Shown piece after piece: positions 35,496 through 46,845 of a stretch of DNA of 64,000 nucleotides (position 1 is the first letter of the stretch; each line of letters starts with the position of its first letter). A program made the translations under genes and the position numbers. The notes under the pieces are model-generated. The model did not search any database. It was not told the DNA's origin and worked only from the letters and a program-made list of their open reading frames with translations. The DNA is from AP-15 sp963738185 (GTDB lineage Bacteria; Pseudomonadota; Alphaproteobacteria; ATCC43930; CGMCC-115725): assembly GCA_963738185.1 (NCBI GenBank), contig CAVTVA010000003.1:1-64000 (forward strand). The letters run 5' to 3'.

Positions 35496-36512
35496 TCAGC
35501 CGGCCGCGGCCGAGGCCGGGGGGCTTTCCGGTTCCTCGGGCGGGGCGAAGGAGACGTCGGGCGGATAAGTGTGCCGGCCGCCATCGCCATCCTTGACGAT
35601 CCAGCCGCCGGTTGCCGGATCGGGGGCGGCGGCGCTCGCGGCGAGCGGCACCTTGCCGCAGCCGCCCGGGATGTCGAGCACATAGGTCGGCTGGCACAGC
35701 CCGGAGCTGGCGGCGCGCACGGCGCGCACCAGATCCTGACCCTCGGCGATCCCGGTGCGGAAATGCGCGGTGCCGCGGGCGAGGTCGGCGTGATGCAGGT
35801 AATAGGGCTTGACCCGCATAGCGACGAGGCCGCGGAACAGCGCTTCGAGCACCGCCGCATCGTCATTGACCCCGCGCAGCAGCACGGTCTGCGACAGCAC
35901 CGGGATGCCGGCGCGGACCAGCCGGCTCACCGCCTTTTTCGCCGCCGCGGTCAGCTCGCGCGGGTGGTTGGCGTGAATGACGACATAGACCGCCTTCTCC
36001 GCGGCCAGCGCCGCGACCAGCTCGGCCGTGACTCGGCCGGGATCGGCCATCGGGACGCGGGTGTGAAAGCGGATCACGGCGAGATGCGCGATCTTGTCGA
36101 GCGCATGCACGATATCGGCGAGGCGGCGCGGCGCCAGCACGAACGGGTCGCCGCCGGTCAGGATCACCTCCCAGATCTCCGAATGCTCGCGGATATAGGC
36201 GAGGGCGCGGTCGAGCTGCCCCGGCGTCAGCATCGCCGGCGCCTTGCCGACCACCTCGCGGCGAAAGCAGAAGCGGCAATAGACCGGGCACAGCAGGGTC
36301 GGCTTTAGCAGCACCCGGTCGCGATGACGATGCACGATCCCTGGCAGCGGCGACCAGCGCTCGTCGCCGATCGGATCGGCCTGCTCTTCCGGCGCCATCT
36401 CCAGTTCCGCGGCACTCGGCACGAACTGCGCCGCGATCGGGTCGCGCGGGTCGGCCGGGTCGATCAGCACCGCCATGTCATCGGTGACGGCGACGGCAAA
36501 CTGCCCCGCCAC
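35496..36512 (-). CDS. KamA-type radical SAM aminomutase (EpmB-like length), N-terminus frameshifted
   Basis: The 338-residue protein carries the radical SAM cluster motif C-PVY-C-RF-C in LLCPVYCRFCFRREV and the PLP-binding C-terminal region of lysine 2,3-aminomutases; GGDPFVLAPRRL and HTRVPMADPGRV follow the family pattern. It is nearer in length to EpmB (EF-P lysine aminomutase) than to catabolic KamA of about 415 residues. No epmA or efp is seen. From GTG 36512 the family N-terminus is short. Upstream codons in this frame read LPPLPDRRDEIRR and a neighbouring frame reads LMDLVARGF, which together resemble the missing start. A frameshift near 36530-36560 is therefore likely. Substrate is not resolved. 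Confidence 0.85.
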   Translation of the reverse strand: MAGQFAVAVTDDMAVLIDPADPRDPIAAQFVPSAAELEMAPEEQADPIGDERWSPLPGIVHRHRDRVLLKPTLLCPVYCRFCFRREVVGKAPAMLTPGQLDRALAYIREHSEIWEVILTGGDPFVLAPRRLADIVHALDKIAHLAVIRFHTRVPMADPGRVTAELVAALAAEKAVYVVIHANHPRELTAAAKKAVSRLVRAGIPVLSQTVLLRGVNDDAAVLEALFRGLVAMRVKPYYLHHADLARGTAHFRTGIAEGQDLVRAVRAASSGLCQPTYVLDIPGGCGKVPLAASAAAPDPATGGWIVKDGDGGRHTYPPDVSFAPPEEPESPPASAAAG

Positions 36513-36840
36513 CCGCCGGATTTCGTCGCGCCGGTCGGGAAGCGGCGGAAGCCGCGTGCGACGAGATCCATCAGACGCGGAGTGTCAATTGACTTAACCC
36601 TCGTGGGCGCTGCAATTCGTCGCCGGGCTCGGATACACTCAGGCGAAGTGGATGCGGCCAGACGAGCTGGGCAGCCGTCCGCGCAGCCGCGCCGCGGGTC
36701 TCTTGACATCGCGACGTGTATACGCATATTGCCAATGCGCGCATTTGCGCCGGGAAACGCCTGATGGGCGCGAGATATCACCTGCCCGATGATACAGAGG
36801 ATGACTGTTTGCCATGAACTTCGAATGAAGGCTGTTTAGA
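36513..36840. other. Gap with displaced KamA N-terminus and promoter region
   Basis: The first 80 bases (to about 36590) probably encode the out-of-frame N-terminus of the KamA-type protein. The rest separates the divergent brnT gene and has a promoter-like TTGACA - 16 bases - CATATT at 36703-36730. Confidence 0.5.
36703..36730 (+). promoter_or_regulatory. Candidate sigma-70-type promoter upstream of brnT
   Basis: TTGACA at 36703-36708 and CATATT at 36725-36730, separated by 16 bases, on the strand of brnT/brnA and about 110 bases before the brnT ATG. The short stretch TGTATACGCATATT is unusually AT-rich for the region. brnTA modules are autoregulated, but I see no clear operator palindrome. 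Confidence 0.35.
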
Positions 36841-37173
36841 TGGACGACGTCGAATGGGATCCGAACAAAGGAGAGCCGAAACATTCGCAAACACAAGATC
36901 GATTTTACCACGGCATCGTCTGATTTGGGACGGCTACGTATTCCGAGCGAACCTGACGATCGATGCAATTATGGCGAATCACGATTCGAAGCCTTCGGCG
37001 AAGTCGAGGCCGTCGTTATGGTCGTCGTCTTCACGTGGCGCGGCGCAATTCGTCGCATCATCTCAGCAAGAAAGGCTAATCCGCGTGAGAAAAGACGTTA
37101 TGAAGCAGAAACCGCGGCGCCGCCGATACGGCCGCGAACTGATTGGGCGCGCGTTCGACGCGTTGACCGATGA
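36841..37173 (+). pseudogene. brnT: BrnT-type toxin gene, broken by frameshifts
   Basis: BrnT is an RNase toxin of type II toxin-antitoxin systems. ATG at 36841 opens MDDVEWDPNKGE, the family's N-terminus. After a one-base shift the text continues NIRKHKIDFTTASS, another frame supplies LIWDGYVFRANL, and the first shifted frame resumes with DDRCNYGESRFEAFGEVEAV, then TWRGAIRRIISARKANPRE and RRYEAE. So the gene needs about three indels to be read as one. The conserved RIISAR and YGESR segments identify it. It overlaps brnA. Heavy disruption suggests either a dead toxin or local sequence error; a live toxin would be expected only with an intact frame. Confidence 0.75.
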
Positions 37174-37395
37174 GGAAATCGCTGCGGCGATTCAGAGGAG
37201 ATCCAGACGCCGCACCGGAGCGTCGATGAGGAGTGGTTCGCCGGGGCGACGCTGGTGATGCCGGAGCGGAAGGAGCAGATCAGCATCCGGCTCGATCGCG
37301 ACGTGCTCGAGCATTTTCGCAAATACCCGCGCTATCAGACCCGGATCAACGCGATCCTGCGCGCGGCGATGGAGCACGAGAAGAAGACCGGCTGA
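37100..37395 (+). pseudogene. brnA: BrnA-type antitoxin gene, frameshifted
   Basis: BrnA is the DNA-binding antitoxin of the pair. From ATG 37100 the first frame reads KPRRRRYGRELIGRAFDAL then TDEEIAAAIQ. After about 37190 the reading moves to DEEWFAGATLVMPERKEQIS, then IRLDRDVLEHFRK and TRINAILRAAMEHEKKTG with a stop at 37395. The last part is the ribbon-helix-helix DNA-binding domain with the family's VTLRLD-like strand. One frameshift separates the halves. It overlaps the end of brnT, the usual toxin-first order. Confidence 0.75.
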
Positions 37396-37407
37396 GCGCT
37401 CTCGCGG

Positions 37408-40059
<2,652 letters not shown>

Positions 40060-40178
40060 CGCTGAACCGTCCTCGACTGAGCGGTTGATGGCTGAGCGGG
40101 TAGGCGTCAACCCGCCGGTGGCCTAGCGAACACGTCGGCGTCGCGAGCCGATCAAAGGGCGGATCTCGCCGGCTGGGT

Positions 40179-40793
40179 TCAGCGCAGCTCCGCCTCGGCG
40201 ACAACGCGCGCGATCGCCTCGCGCACCAGCCGCTCGACAATGCCGGGGAGATGCTCGTCGAGCCATCCCTGCAGCAACGGCCGCAAGCTGTCGCGGACGA
40301 TGTCCTCCAGCGTGCGGGCCCCGTCGCCGATCGGCACATCCGCCCCCGGGCGGCGCTCGCGCGGCACGGCGCCAAGGCGGGCAAAGGCCGCGGCCGCGGC
40401 TTCCGAGGTCGCCGCCGAGAGGATGCGCTCGCGCGGCCGCTCGGCCGGCTCCGCCGGGGCGCCCATGGCAGCCGGCGGCTCCGGCTCGATGCGCTTCGCG
40501 GTCGCGGCCGGTGCGGGCTCGGCCGGTGCGGGCTCGGCGCCGCCGGCCGGCGTGCCGGAGACAGGCGTCAGCCGGCGCACCGAGCCGTCGGCGGCGATCG
40601 CCTCGGTCAATTCGAGAACCGGGGTGTTCGGCGCCGACGAATTCGACCGGGCCCGATCGATGGGCCGGCTGTCCTCGGCAATCATGCGGCTGATCGAGGC
40701 GATAATCTCCTCCATTGATCGATCCGGCGGCAACCGGCCCGGCGTCGAGATTCCCGAGGCTGCCGGCTTGTGATGGGGTTTCGTGTCCGACAT
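40179..40793 (-). CDS. popZ: PopZ-like polar organizing protein (DUF2497)
   Basis: A 204-residue protein with the PopZ plan: a short N-terminal helix (MEEIIASISRMIAED), a long proline/alanine/glutamate-rich disordered middle, and a C-terminal helical oligomerisation region (LEDIVRDSLRPLLQGWLDEH and LPGIVERLVREAIARVV). In Caulobacter PopZ forms a polymeric matrix at the cell pole and anchors the centromere. The start ATG at 40793 begins MSDTKPHHKPAASG. The gene is upstream of valS as in many alphaproteobacteria. Part of the disordered middle (AEPAPAEPAPA) comes from a 15-bp duplication. Confidence 0.87.
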   Translation of the reverse strand: MSDTKPHHKPAASGISTPGRLPPDRSMEEIIASISRMIAEDSRPIDRARSNSSAPNTPVLELTEAIAADGSVRRLTPVSGTPAGGAEPAPAEPAPAATAKRIEPEPPAAMGAPAEPAERPRERILSAATSEAAAAAFARLGAVPRERRPGADVPIGDGARTLEDIVRDSLRPLLQGWLDEHLPGIVERLVREAIARVVAEAELR

Positions 40794-40879
40794 CGGAGCA
40801 ACCAATAAAGGCCGCGCACCCGGCTAAGCTAAGCCTGGCGGGGCGAAGTTTCCAGCGGCAGCTCCGGGCGCATCGCCGG

Positions 40880-42373
40880 TCACTGCTTGAGGCCACCGCC
40901 AAACCCGATCCATTTGTCCTTCACCTCCCGGTAGTGCGCGTCCATGTCGTAGAGCCGGACCGGCAGGTGAAGCTCGGGCGCTACCAGCCGGCCGATCGCG
41001 GCGGCGAGATTGAATTCGGCGAGGGCGGCGTCGTGCTCGGCGATGATCAGCTGGTTCTGCGTCGACAACAGCTGCTGGTTCTGAACCAGGACGTCGAGGG
41101 TGGTGGCGGTGCCGACCAGCGCCTCCTGCTGGATGCCGACCAAGGCGATCTGCGCCGCCCGCACCGCCGCCGAGAACGAGGCAATGCTGGCTCGCGCCGC
41201 CTTCAAGGTTTCCCAGGCGTTGGTTGCGGCCTGCACTGCCGCGCGTCGCGCATCGTCGACCTGGCTCAACCGCTGCCCGACGGTCTGTTGCGCCTGCCGC
41301 GTCTGCGAATAGATCGCCCCGGCCTCGTAAAGCGGCATGGTCATTTGCGCCATCACCGCGGCCTCTTCCTCACGCGAACCGCTCAGGGTGACGGAAGGCG
41401 CAAACAGGCGGCTCAGAGTGCCGACCAGCGAGATCTGCGGTAGCAGCTGGCTGCGGACGACATCGATGTTGTCGCGCGCGGCGAGCTCGGAAAAATTGGC
41501 CGAGATGACGCTGAAATTATCGTTGGCGGCGAGGGTCTGCGCTTCTTCGCGCGTCGCCGGCAGCGCCGGGCGCGCGCGCGGCAGCAGCAGCCGGCCGGGC
41601 TCGTGCCCGACCGCGCGCACATATTCGGCGCGGCTCTGGGCGAGCGTGCCTTCCGCCGCGGTCAGAGTGCCCTGCGCCTGGGCCAGCGCGGACTCGGCCT
41701 GCGCAACATCGGTGCGGGTCACCTCGCCGACCCGGAAGCGGTCCTGGGTCGCTTCGAGCTGCTTGGTCAGCACTTGCACATTGTTGCGATCGACCTCGAC
41801 CAGACCCTGATCGCGGACCACGTCGAGATAAGCCATCGCGACCGCCTGGAACACCGAGGTCTCGATTGCCAGGGTTTGCGCTCGCGTCGACTGGACCGTG
41901 TTGACCGCCTGGCGAGTCTGGGCGACGGTCCGGCCGCCATTATACACCGGCTGGGTCAGCTGCAGGTTGAGGTTGTTTTGGTAGAATGTGTTGTAGCCGG
42001 TGGTGTGCGGCGACGCGGGAAGGGGGGGACGGGTGATCGAAGGTGTGTAAAAGCCGCTTCGCGCCCCGCCCACCTGGCCGGTGAAGTTGACGGTCGGCCG
42101 CCAGCCCGACAGCGCCTGCGGCACCTGCTCGTCGGTCGCCCGCAGCAGCGCGCGCTGCGCCAACAGCTGCGGGTTGGTGTTGTAGGCCTCGGCCAGCGCC
42201 TGGGTCAGCGTCTGCGCCCGGGCCTGCGCCGCGGCGGCGGCGGCCGCGGCGAGGAGCAGCAGCAGCCGGGCGAGACCGGCGACGCCCGGGCCACGGCACC
42301 CGCCCGATCGAGGATTGCGCCAGCCGCCGCCGACAGCGCGAGCGCGGTTTTGGAGTTGCGCGGGTGCGGGCAT
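40880..42373 (-). CDS. tolC: TolC-family outer-membrane efflux protein
   Basis: The 497-residue protein forms a trimeric outer-membrane channel with a periplasmic alpha-barrel. After a signal peptide (ARLLLLLAAAAAAAAQARA) come two structural repeats. Each holds long helices with heptad-like patterns, for example LTQALAEAYNTNPQLLAQRA, RFRVGEVTRTDVAQAESALAQA, and YEAGAIYSQTRQAQQTV in the second repeat. The number and order of blocks match TolC rather than the lipid-anchored OprM type (no lipobox Cys). I start it at ATG 42373; the frame is open to 42418. It is followed by popZ and valS. It is preceded by pcm, which completes the typical pcm - tolC - popZ - valS run. Inner-membrane partners are not adjacent. 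Confidence 0.92.
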   Translation of the reverse strand: MPAPAQLQNRARAVGGGWRNPRSGGCRGPGVAGLARLLLLLAAAAAAAAQARAQTLTQALAEAYNTNPQLLAQRALLRATDEQVPQALSGWRPTVNFTGQVGGARSGFYTPSITRPPLPASPHTTGYNTFYQNNLNLQLTQPVYNGGRTVAQTRQAVNTVQSTRAQTLAIETSVFQAVAMAYLDVVRDQGLVEVDRNNVQVLTKQLEATQDRFRVGEVTRTDVAQAESALAQAQGTLTAAEGTLAQSRAEYVRAVGHEPGRLLLPRARPALPATREEAQTLAANDNFSVISANFSELAARDNIDVVRSQLLPQISLVGTLSRLFAPSVTLSGSREEEAAVMAQMTMPLYEAGAIYSQTRQAQQTVGQRLSQVDDARRAAVQAATNAWETLKAARASIASFSAAVRAAQIALVGIQQEALVGTATTLDVLVQNQQLLSTQNQLIIAEHDAALAEFNLAAAIGRLVAPELHLPVRLYDMDAHYREVKDKWIGFGGGLKQ

Positions 42374-42427
42374 TACGGGGAGGCCGGCGGTTGGGTCAAT
42401 GCGCACTTCCCAGAACACAAAGGCGGG

Positions 42428-43102
42428 TCAGAACACAAAGGCGGGTTCTGGCTGGAAGCCCGGCAGCAGCGGGGTTGCGGCGTCGAACATAACGCGGCGC
42501 GCGACGACGCTCCCAGTTCGGTTGGTCAGAACCGCACGGCCGACACTGCCTTCGGCCTGGACGATTGCGGCGGTTCGGACGATTGCGGCGAGCCGGCCGC
42601 CATCGGCGAGCTGTGCCGCAATCCGCTCCGGAACCTCGGCGACAGCGCCGCCGAACAGGATGACGTCGTAGGGCGCGCCGGCCCGACAGCCTTCCGGCAG
42701 CGGGCCTTCAACGACCCTGACCGAAGCAATCCGGTGGTCTACCAACGCCGCCCGAGCCAGACGCGCCAGCTCCGCGTTGTCCTCGAGAGCAACAACCGCG
42801 CGCGCCAACAGGCCGAGGAGTGCGGCCTCATATCCGACACCGGCGCCGACGACCAGAGCGCAGTCGGTGCGCTCGACGGATAACGCCTGCAGCAATCGCG
42901 CCGCCACCATCGGCTCCATCAAATAGCGGCCATGGCCGAGCGGCAGATCTTCATCGACATAGGCGACGGCCCGAAGATGCCCGGGCACAAACAGCTCGCG
43001 CCGGATCTGGGCAAAGGCGGCGAGCACCCGCTCGTCCGTCACCTTGTTGGGCCGGATTTGGCTCTCGATCATGTGCACGCGAGCCGCCTCGAATGCGGTC
43101 AT
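42428..43102 (-). CDS. pcm: Protein-L-isoaspartate O-methyltransferase-like protein
   Basis: The 224-residue SAM-dependent methyltransferase repairs isoaspartyl residues in the family. It shows MIESQIRPNKVTDERVLAA with the family opening, RRELFVPG, LMEPMVAARLLQAL, the SAM loop VVGAGVGYEAALLG (usually GTGSGY, here weakly altered), and PYDVILFGGAVAEVPE. The alphaproteobacterial TolC-linked form is often less conserved at the SAM loop, so enzyme activity is not certain. ATG at 43102 is preceded by AGGGGA. It sits directly upstream of tolC. Confidence 0.87.
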   Translation of the reverse strand: MTAFEAARVHMIESQIRPNKVTDERVLAAFAQIRRELFVPGHLRAVAYVDEDLPLGHGRYLMEPMVAARLLQALSVERTDCALVVGAGVGYEAALLGLLARAVVALEDNAELARLARAALVDHRIASVRVVEGPLPEGCRAGAPYDVILFGGAVAEVPERIAAQLADGGRLAAIVRTAAIVQAEGSVGRAVLTNRTGSVVARRVMFDAATPLLPGFQPEPAFVF

Positions 43103-43194
43103 TCTGTCCCCTGATACGCTGTCCGCTGCGGCGAATGAGCAGTCGGGTTATATCGCCTAGGTCGAGCGAACTCAATTGGCGCCCGGCGACCGGC

Positions 43195-43728
43195 TCAACA
43201 GGGCAGCCGTTCGACGCGCCCCTCGGCGGCGAGCGCGGCGAGCAGCTGGCGCGCGGTCTTGCCGATCCGCGGGTGGCGCCAGCTGGGCGCGATCTCGGCC
43301 AACGGCTCAAGCACGAAGCGGCGCTGGTGCAGCCGCGGGTGCGGCAGCACCAGATCGGCGCTTTCGATTCGCTCGCCGCGATAGTCGAGCAGATCGAGAT
43401 CGACGATTCGGGCCGCGTTGGGCACGCTGCGCACCCGCCCTAGGCGGGTCTCGATCCGTTGCATCAGCGCCAACAGCGCGCGCGCATCGCGCCCGGTCTC
43501 CAGCGCCGCAACGGCGTTGACGTACCACGGCTGGTCCGAGGGCGGCACCGGCTCGGTGCGGTACCACCCGGAGCGCGCCATAATCGCGACCCCCTCGGCC
43601 TCCAGCGCAGCGAGGGCTGCGGTCAGCGTGTCCCGCGGCGCCCCCCAGCGCGGGCTGACGAGATTGCCGCCGAGGCCGATCAGGATCAGCCGCGGCCGGA
43701 CCGGTCCGGGCAGGATCGGGCGCGGCAA
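43195..43728 (-). CDS. folK: HPPK (6-hydroxymethyl-7,8-dihydropterin pyrophosphokinase)
   Basis: A 177-residue kinase transferring pyrophosphate to the folate precursor. The family's ILIGLGGNL opening, VNAVAALET, VRSVPNAARIVDLDLLDY with the catalytic Asp pair, and LPHPRLHQRRFVLEPL are all present. The start is TTG at 43728; no ATG is available near the conserved opening. It begins eight bases after the stop of the small upstream protein, so the two are probably co-transcribed. folB and folP are not seen. Confidence 0.88.
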   Translation of the reverse strand: MPRPILPGPVRPRLILIGLGGNLVSPRWGAPRDTLTAALAALEAEGVAIMARSGWYRTEPVPPSDQPWYVNAVAALETGRDARALLALMQRIETRLGRVRSVPNAARIVDLDLLDYRGERIESADLVLPHPRLHQRRFVLEPLAEIAPSWRHPRIGKTARQLLAALAAEGRVERLPC

Positions 43729-43735
43729 GGGGGCT

Positions 43736-44023
43736 CTAGCCGATCAGCGCACGCGCGATCGTCTCCCATTCCTCCTTAAGCGGCGCCGTCGGCATCGGGC
43801 GCCCGGCGCGGCCGTACCAGCCGCCGGCGTTGCGCAGATCGCCCTCGACCCGGTGCAGATAGGCATGCGCCCACGCACCCTCGGGATCGGGCTGCTGCTG
43901 CGCGCATTGGTGGGCCTGTTGCCAATCGCCCTTCGCTTCCCACCACAGCGCCTGCGCCGCCATGCTCAGCCCCGCGGGCGGCGCCTCCTGCGCCAGCGAC
44001 TCCCGATAAGCCTCGAAATCCAT
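43736..44023 (-). CDS. Small conserved-looking protein of unknown function
   Basis: I do not recognise the family. The 95-residue protein begins MDFEAYRESLAQEAPPAGLS, has LWWEAKGDWQQAHQCAQQQP and a Trp/Tyr-rich helix AHAYLHRVEGDLRNAGGWYGRAG, and looks like a small helical-repeat (TPR-like) protein. The start ATG at 44023 has GGAGAAACCC upstream. It lies between the FAD oxidase gene (stop at 44075) and folK in what looks like one unit. Confidence 0.75.
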   Translation of the reverse strand: MDFEAYRESLAQEAPPAGLSMAAQALWWEAKGDWQQAHQCAQQQPDPEGAWAHAYLHRVEGDLRNAGGWYGRAGRPMPTAPLKEEWETIARALIG

Positions 44024-44074
44024 CCGGGTTTCTCCTCGTTTTCGCAAGTGCCCCAGCATACAGCAAAGCGCTGC

Positions 44075-45391
44075 TCAGGCGAGCAGCCGGTCGAGCCGGT
44101 CGCGCAGCCGATACCAGCCGCCGACCGCCGGCAGAAACCACGGATTGCCGCTATAGAGCCGGTGGCCGGGAAAATCGGGCGTGTCGAAGGCGCAGGCATA
44201 GTTGGCGGCGCGGGCGATCTTGCGCGCGGTCTGCCAGCCCAGATAGGTCATCATCGCGATGCCGCTGCCGTTGCACCCAAGGCAATAATGCAGCCCGTCA
44301 TCTTGGCCCATATGCGGCAGCGCGTCGAGGGTGAACGCGGTATTGCCGGTCCAGGCGTGGGTGAGCTTGACGCCGCGCAATTGCGGGAAGCGGGCGGTCA
44401 TGTAGCGATGGAGGATCGGCGCACTGACTCGGGCGCTGACCTGGGTAAAACGGGCGCGGCCGCCAAACACCATGCGCCGGCCGTCGGGCGAAATGCGGTA
44501 ATAGCATAGGACCCGCCGCGTATCGGACAAGGTGCGCCCCTTGGGGATCAGCGAGCCGGACAGATCCGGCGGTAATTCTTCGGTCGCGATGATGTGGCTG
44601 GCGATCGGCACGACCCGGCGGCGCAACGCCGGGGTCAGAGCGCTGGTGTAGCCGTTGGTGGCGATGACGAGGTCGCCGGCCGAGATCCCGCCGCGGCTGG
44701 TCTCGACCCGCCACGCGCTCCCGGCTCGCTCGATGCGTCCGACCTCGGCCGTGGCGCAGACCGCGACGCCACGGCGCCGGCAGGCTTCGAGCAGTCCCTT
44801 GTAATAGAGCGCCGGATGCAATTTTCCGGAGCGCTCGACCACCATGCCGCCATGGTAATAGACGCTGGCGATCTCTTCGCGCTGGCGCTCGCGCGGCACC
44901 ATAAAGGCGCCCGATTGCGCCGCCCTATTGAGCAGGGCGAGCCGGCGGGATTGCGCCGCGAAATGTTTTCTGGTCCAGGCGCCGACAAAGCGTCCGGGCT
45001 TTTCCCAGCAGCATTCGATCCGCTCCTCGCCGATCAGCCGATCGACCAATGCGAAGGCATCGGCGGCGTCGGCCAGCAGGCGCTCGGCCCGGTTGCTATC
45101 GATTTGGGCAGACCGGCCGCTAAAGCTCTTGCCGACATTGACCCCGCCGCTGACCGCACCGCCATTCCGGGTGCTGGCGCCAAAGCCGAGCTCATTGGCT
45201 TCGAGCACGACCGCGTCGATGCCGTGCTTGGCCAATTCGAGCGCCGCCGACAGCCCCGCATAGCCGCCCCCGACAATCGCCACCCGCGCCGCGCGCGGCA
45301 CCTCGACCAGCTCCCCCGCGGTCGGCCGGTACGCCTCCCACCAATAGGGTTCCGGTTTGAACTCGCGGTGCAGAATGTCGGTGTCGAGCAT
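44075..45391 (-). CDS. FAD-dependent amino-acid/amine oxidase (DadA/PuuB type)
   Basis: The 438-residue flavoprotein has the dinucleotide site VAIVGGGYAGLSAALELAKHG, the following GFGASTRNGGAVSGG and GDLVIATNGYTSAL, and the C-terminal GCNGSGIAMMTYLGWQTA that closes the FAD site. It fits the gamma-glutamylputrescine oxidase / D-amino acid dehydrogenase group, which oxidises amines to aldehydes or imines. The start at ATG 45391 gives MLDTDILHREFKPEPYWWEA, the typical N-terminus of the PuuB-like proteins. It heads a minus-strand group with the small protein and folK. The substrate is not visible from sequence. Confidence 0.9.
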   Translation of the reverse strand: MLDTDILHREFKPEPYWWEAYRPTAGELVEVPRAARVAIVGGGYAGLSAALELAKHGIDAVVLEANELGFGASTRNGGAVSGGVNVGKSFSGRSAQIDSNRAERLLADAADAFALVDRLIGEERIECCWEKPGRFVGAWTRKHFAAQSRRLALLNRAAQSGAFMVPRERQREEIASVYYHGGMVVERSGKLHPALYYKGLLEACRRRGVAVCATAEVGRIERAGSAWRVETSRGGISAGDLVIATNGYTSALTPALRRRVVPIASHIIATEELPPDLSGSLIPKGRTLSDTRRVLCYYRISPDGRRMVFGGRARFTQVSARVSAPILHRYMTARFPQLRGVKLTHAWTGNTAFTLDALPHMGQDDGLHYCLGCNGSGIAMMTYLGWQTARKIARAANYACAFDTPDFPGHRLYSGNPWFLPAVGGWYRLRDRLDRLLA

Positions 45392-45530
45392 GGCGCTGTC
45401 CGATTTCGGTGCAGGGCGGGTTGGCCGGCGGCGATGCCGAAACGCGCACCTTAACCACAAATTAGCGGTTGCACGCTATGAACCAAGCGCCTCGGGCCAC
45501 GCAATGCCCGCAACTCAGAGGATAAGCATC

Positions 45531-46545
45531 ATGGCCCGATCAGCAGCGCCGACGAGCGGTCATGCCGCGCCGGCTTGCTTCCGCCCGTCGCTCCGGCGGT
45601 TGCTCGCCGGCGCGATCGGCTCGGTCGCCGTTGCCGCAGCCTGCGGGCTGGCCAATCCATATCCGGCGCTGGCTGCTTCGGGGCCCACGCCGCAGATCAT
45701 CCACTTGACCGGATCGAGCCAAATCATCGAACCCGATCTACGGTTGCTGTGCCCGCAAGAGCCTGCCGTCCAGCCGCAGTTCGAGAACGTAACCACCGGG
45801 AAGGTTTTTGCGATCTACGACCCGAAGCTCGCGGCGATTGCCGAGAAGGTGTGTCGTCCGAGCCTCGTCGCGCCGGGAGGCGGCAATGTGAATATCCTGA
45901 ACGGCAGCGGCAAACTGCTTCTCGTCGGGTTCGCCCCGCAGGCGGGTTCCCAGATCACCTGGGGCGCGGGCTGCGGCACGCCGATCCAGGGAACCTCGGT
46001 TGTCATCCCGGTCAATGGCGGCTGTCGTGCGACGGTGACCGAACTCGGTCGCCAGCCCGGGCTCGCGCTTCTGCGCCGCGATCGTCAGCGTGGCATCCGC
46101 GGCGGGCGCTCTCGATTGCTCGAAGGCGCAGCAGCAGAACCGCACCTTGATCGAGACATATTTTCAGCCGGCTCCGTGTTTCGGCGCAGGCACTCCCAAT
46201 TGCATCTGGTACGACATCAGCGTGATCCCGTCGAATTGCACCGATCAGGCCTGGGCGACGAACCGCTGCGCCAACACCGGCGGTGCCGCCTACAATCTGC
46301 CGGTCGCGCTGTCCTGTGCCGGCGAACCCACCTATGTCTGCCGTGGCCCGGCCAGTTCCAAATACGGGCCGGCAAAATACCCGAGCAATTGCGGAAATCC
46401 GGCGGCCAAGCCAGTCAGCGGGCCGACGCCCAATCCCGGCGGGCTGAATGCCTATTTCTATCCGGACGACAACAGCTCCGGACAGGCGAATGCCGTCTGC
46501 CCCAACGGGCAAACCCTGACGGTCACCTTTTTGCCGGGTGCGTGA
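45531..46545 (+). CDS. Secreted cysteine-rich protein of unknown function, frameshifted
   Basis: I do not recognise this protein. ATG at 45531 opens a product with a long signal (LRRLLAGAIGSVAVAAACG). A first part (to about residue 175) follows with LCPQEPAVQPQFENVTTG and WGAGCGTPIQGTSVVIPVNG. Between about 46055 and 46072 the frame changes by one base. The second part runs CAAIVSVASAAGALDCSKAQ, YDISVIPSNCTDQAWATNRC, ALSCAGEPTYVCRGPA and ends FYPDDNSSGQANAVCPNGQ to 46545. Paired cysteines suggest disulfide-bonded periplasmic or surface folding. It is the only gene between the FAD oxidase and the PHB depolymerase and is on the opposite strand to both. Confidence 0.7.
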
Positions 46546-46845
46546 CAAAGCGCGAGCAAGGCAACGGCGCCCGCTGCCGCGTCCGCCGAGGGTGCAGCCT
46601 TGAGTTGCTCTAACTTCGCAACCATGCGGGCGGCGGTGACAAGGGCTGTCAACCGATATACCCGTCCGCGGCCGAACTCGGCTAAGCTTCGCTCCCTTGA
46701 GGCGCGCCGACGCGGCCGCTTAGGGTGGAGAGGAGCTCCCCTTTCCCCGATTGACGCTCAACCATAGCGGCCCGCTGCGGCTGGGTTTGGTTAGCATTTT
46801 CGCCGGTTCGCCCGAACCGCAGCTCCGCTCGGGACGCCGCGCCGT

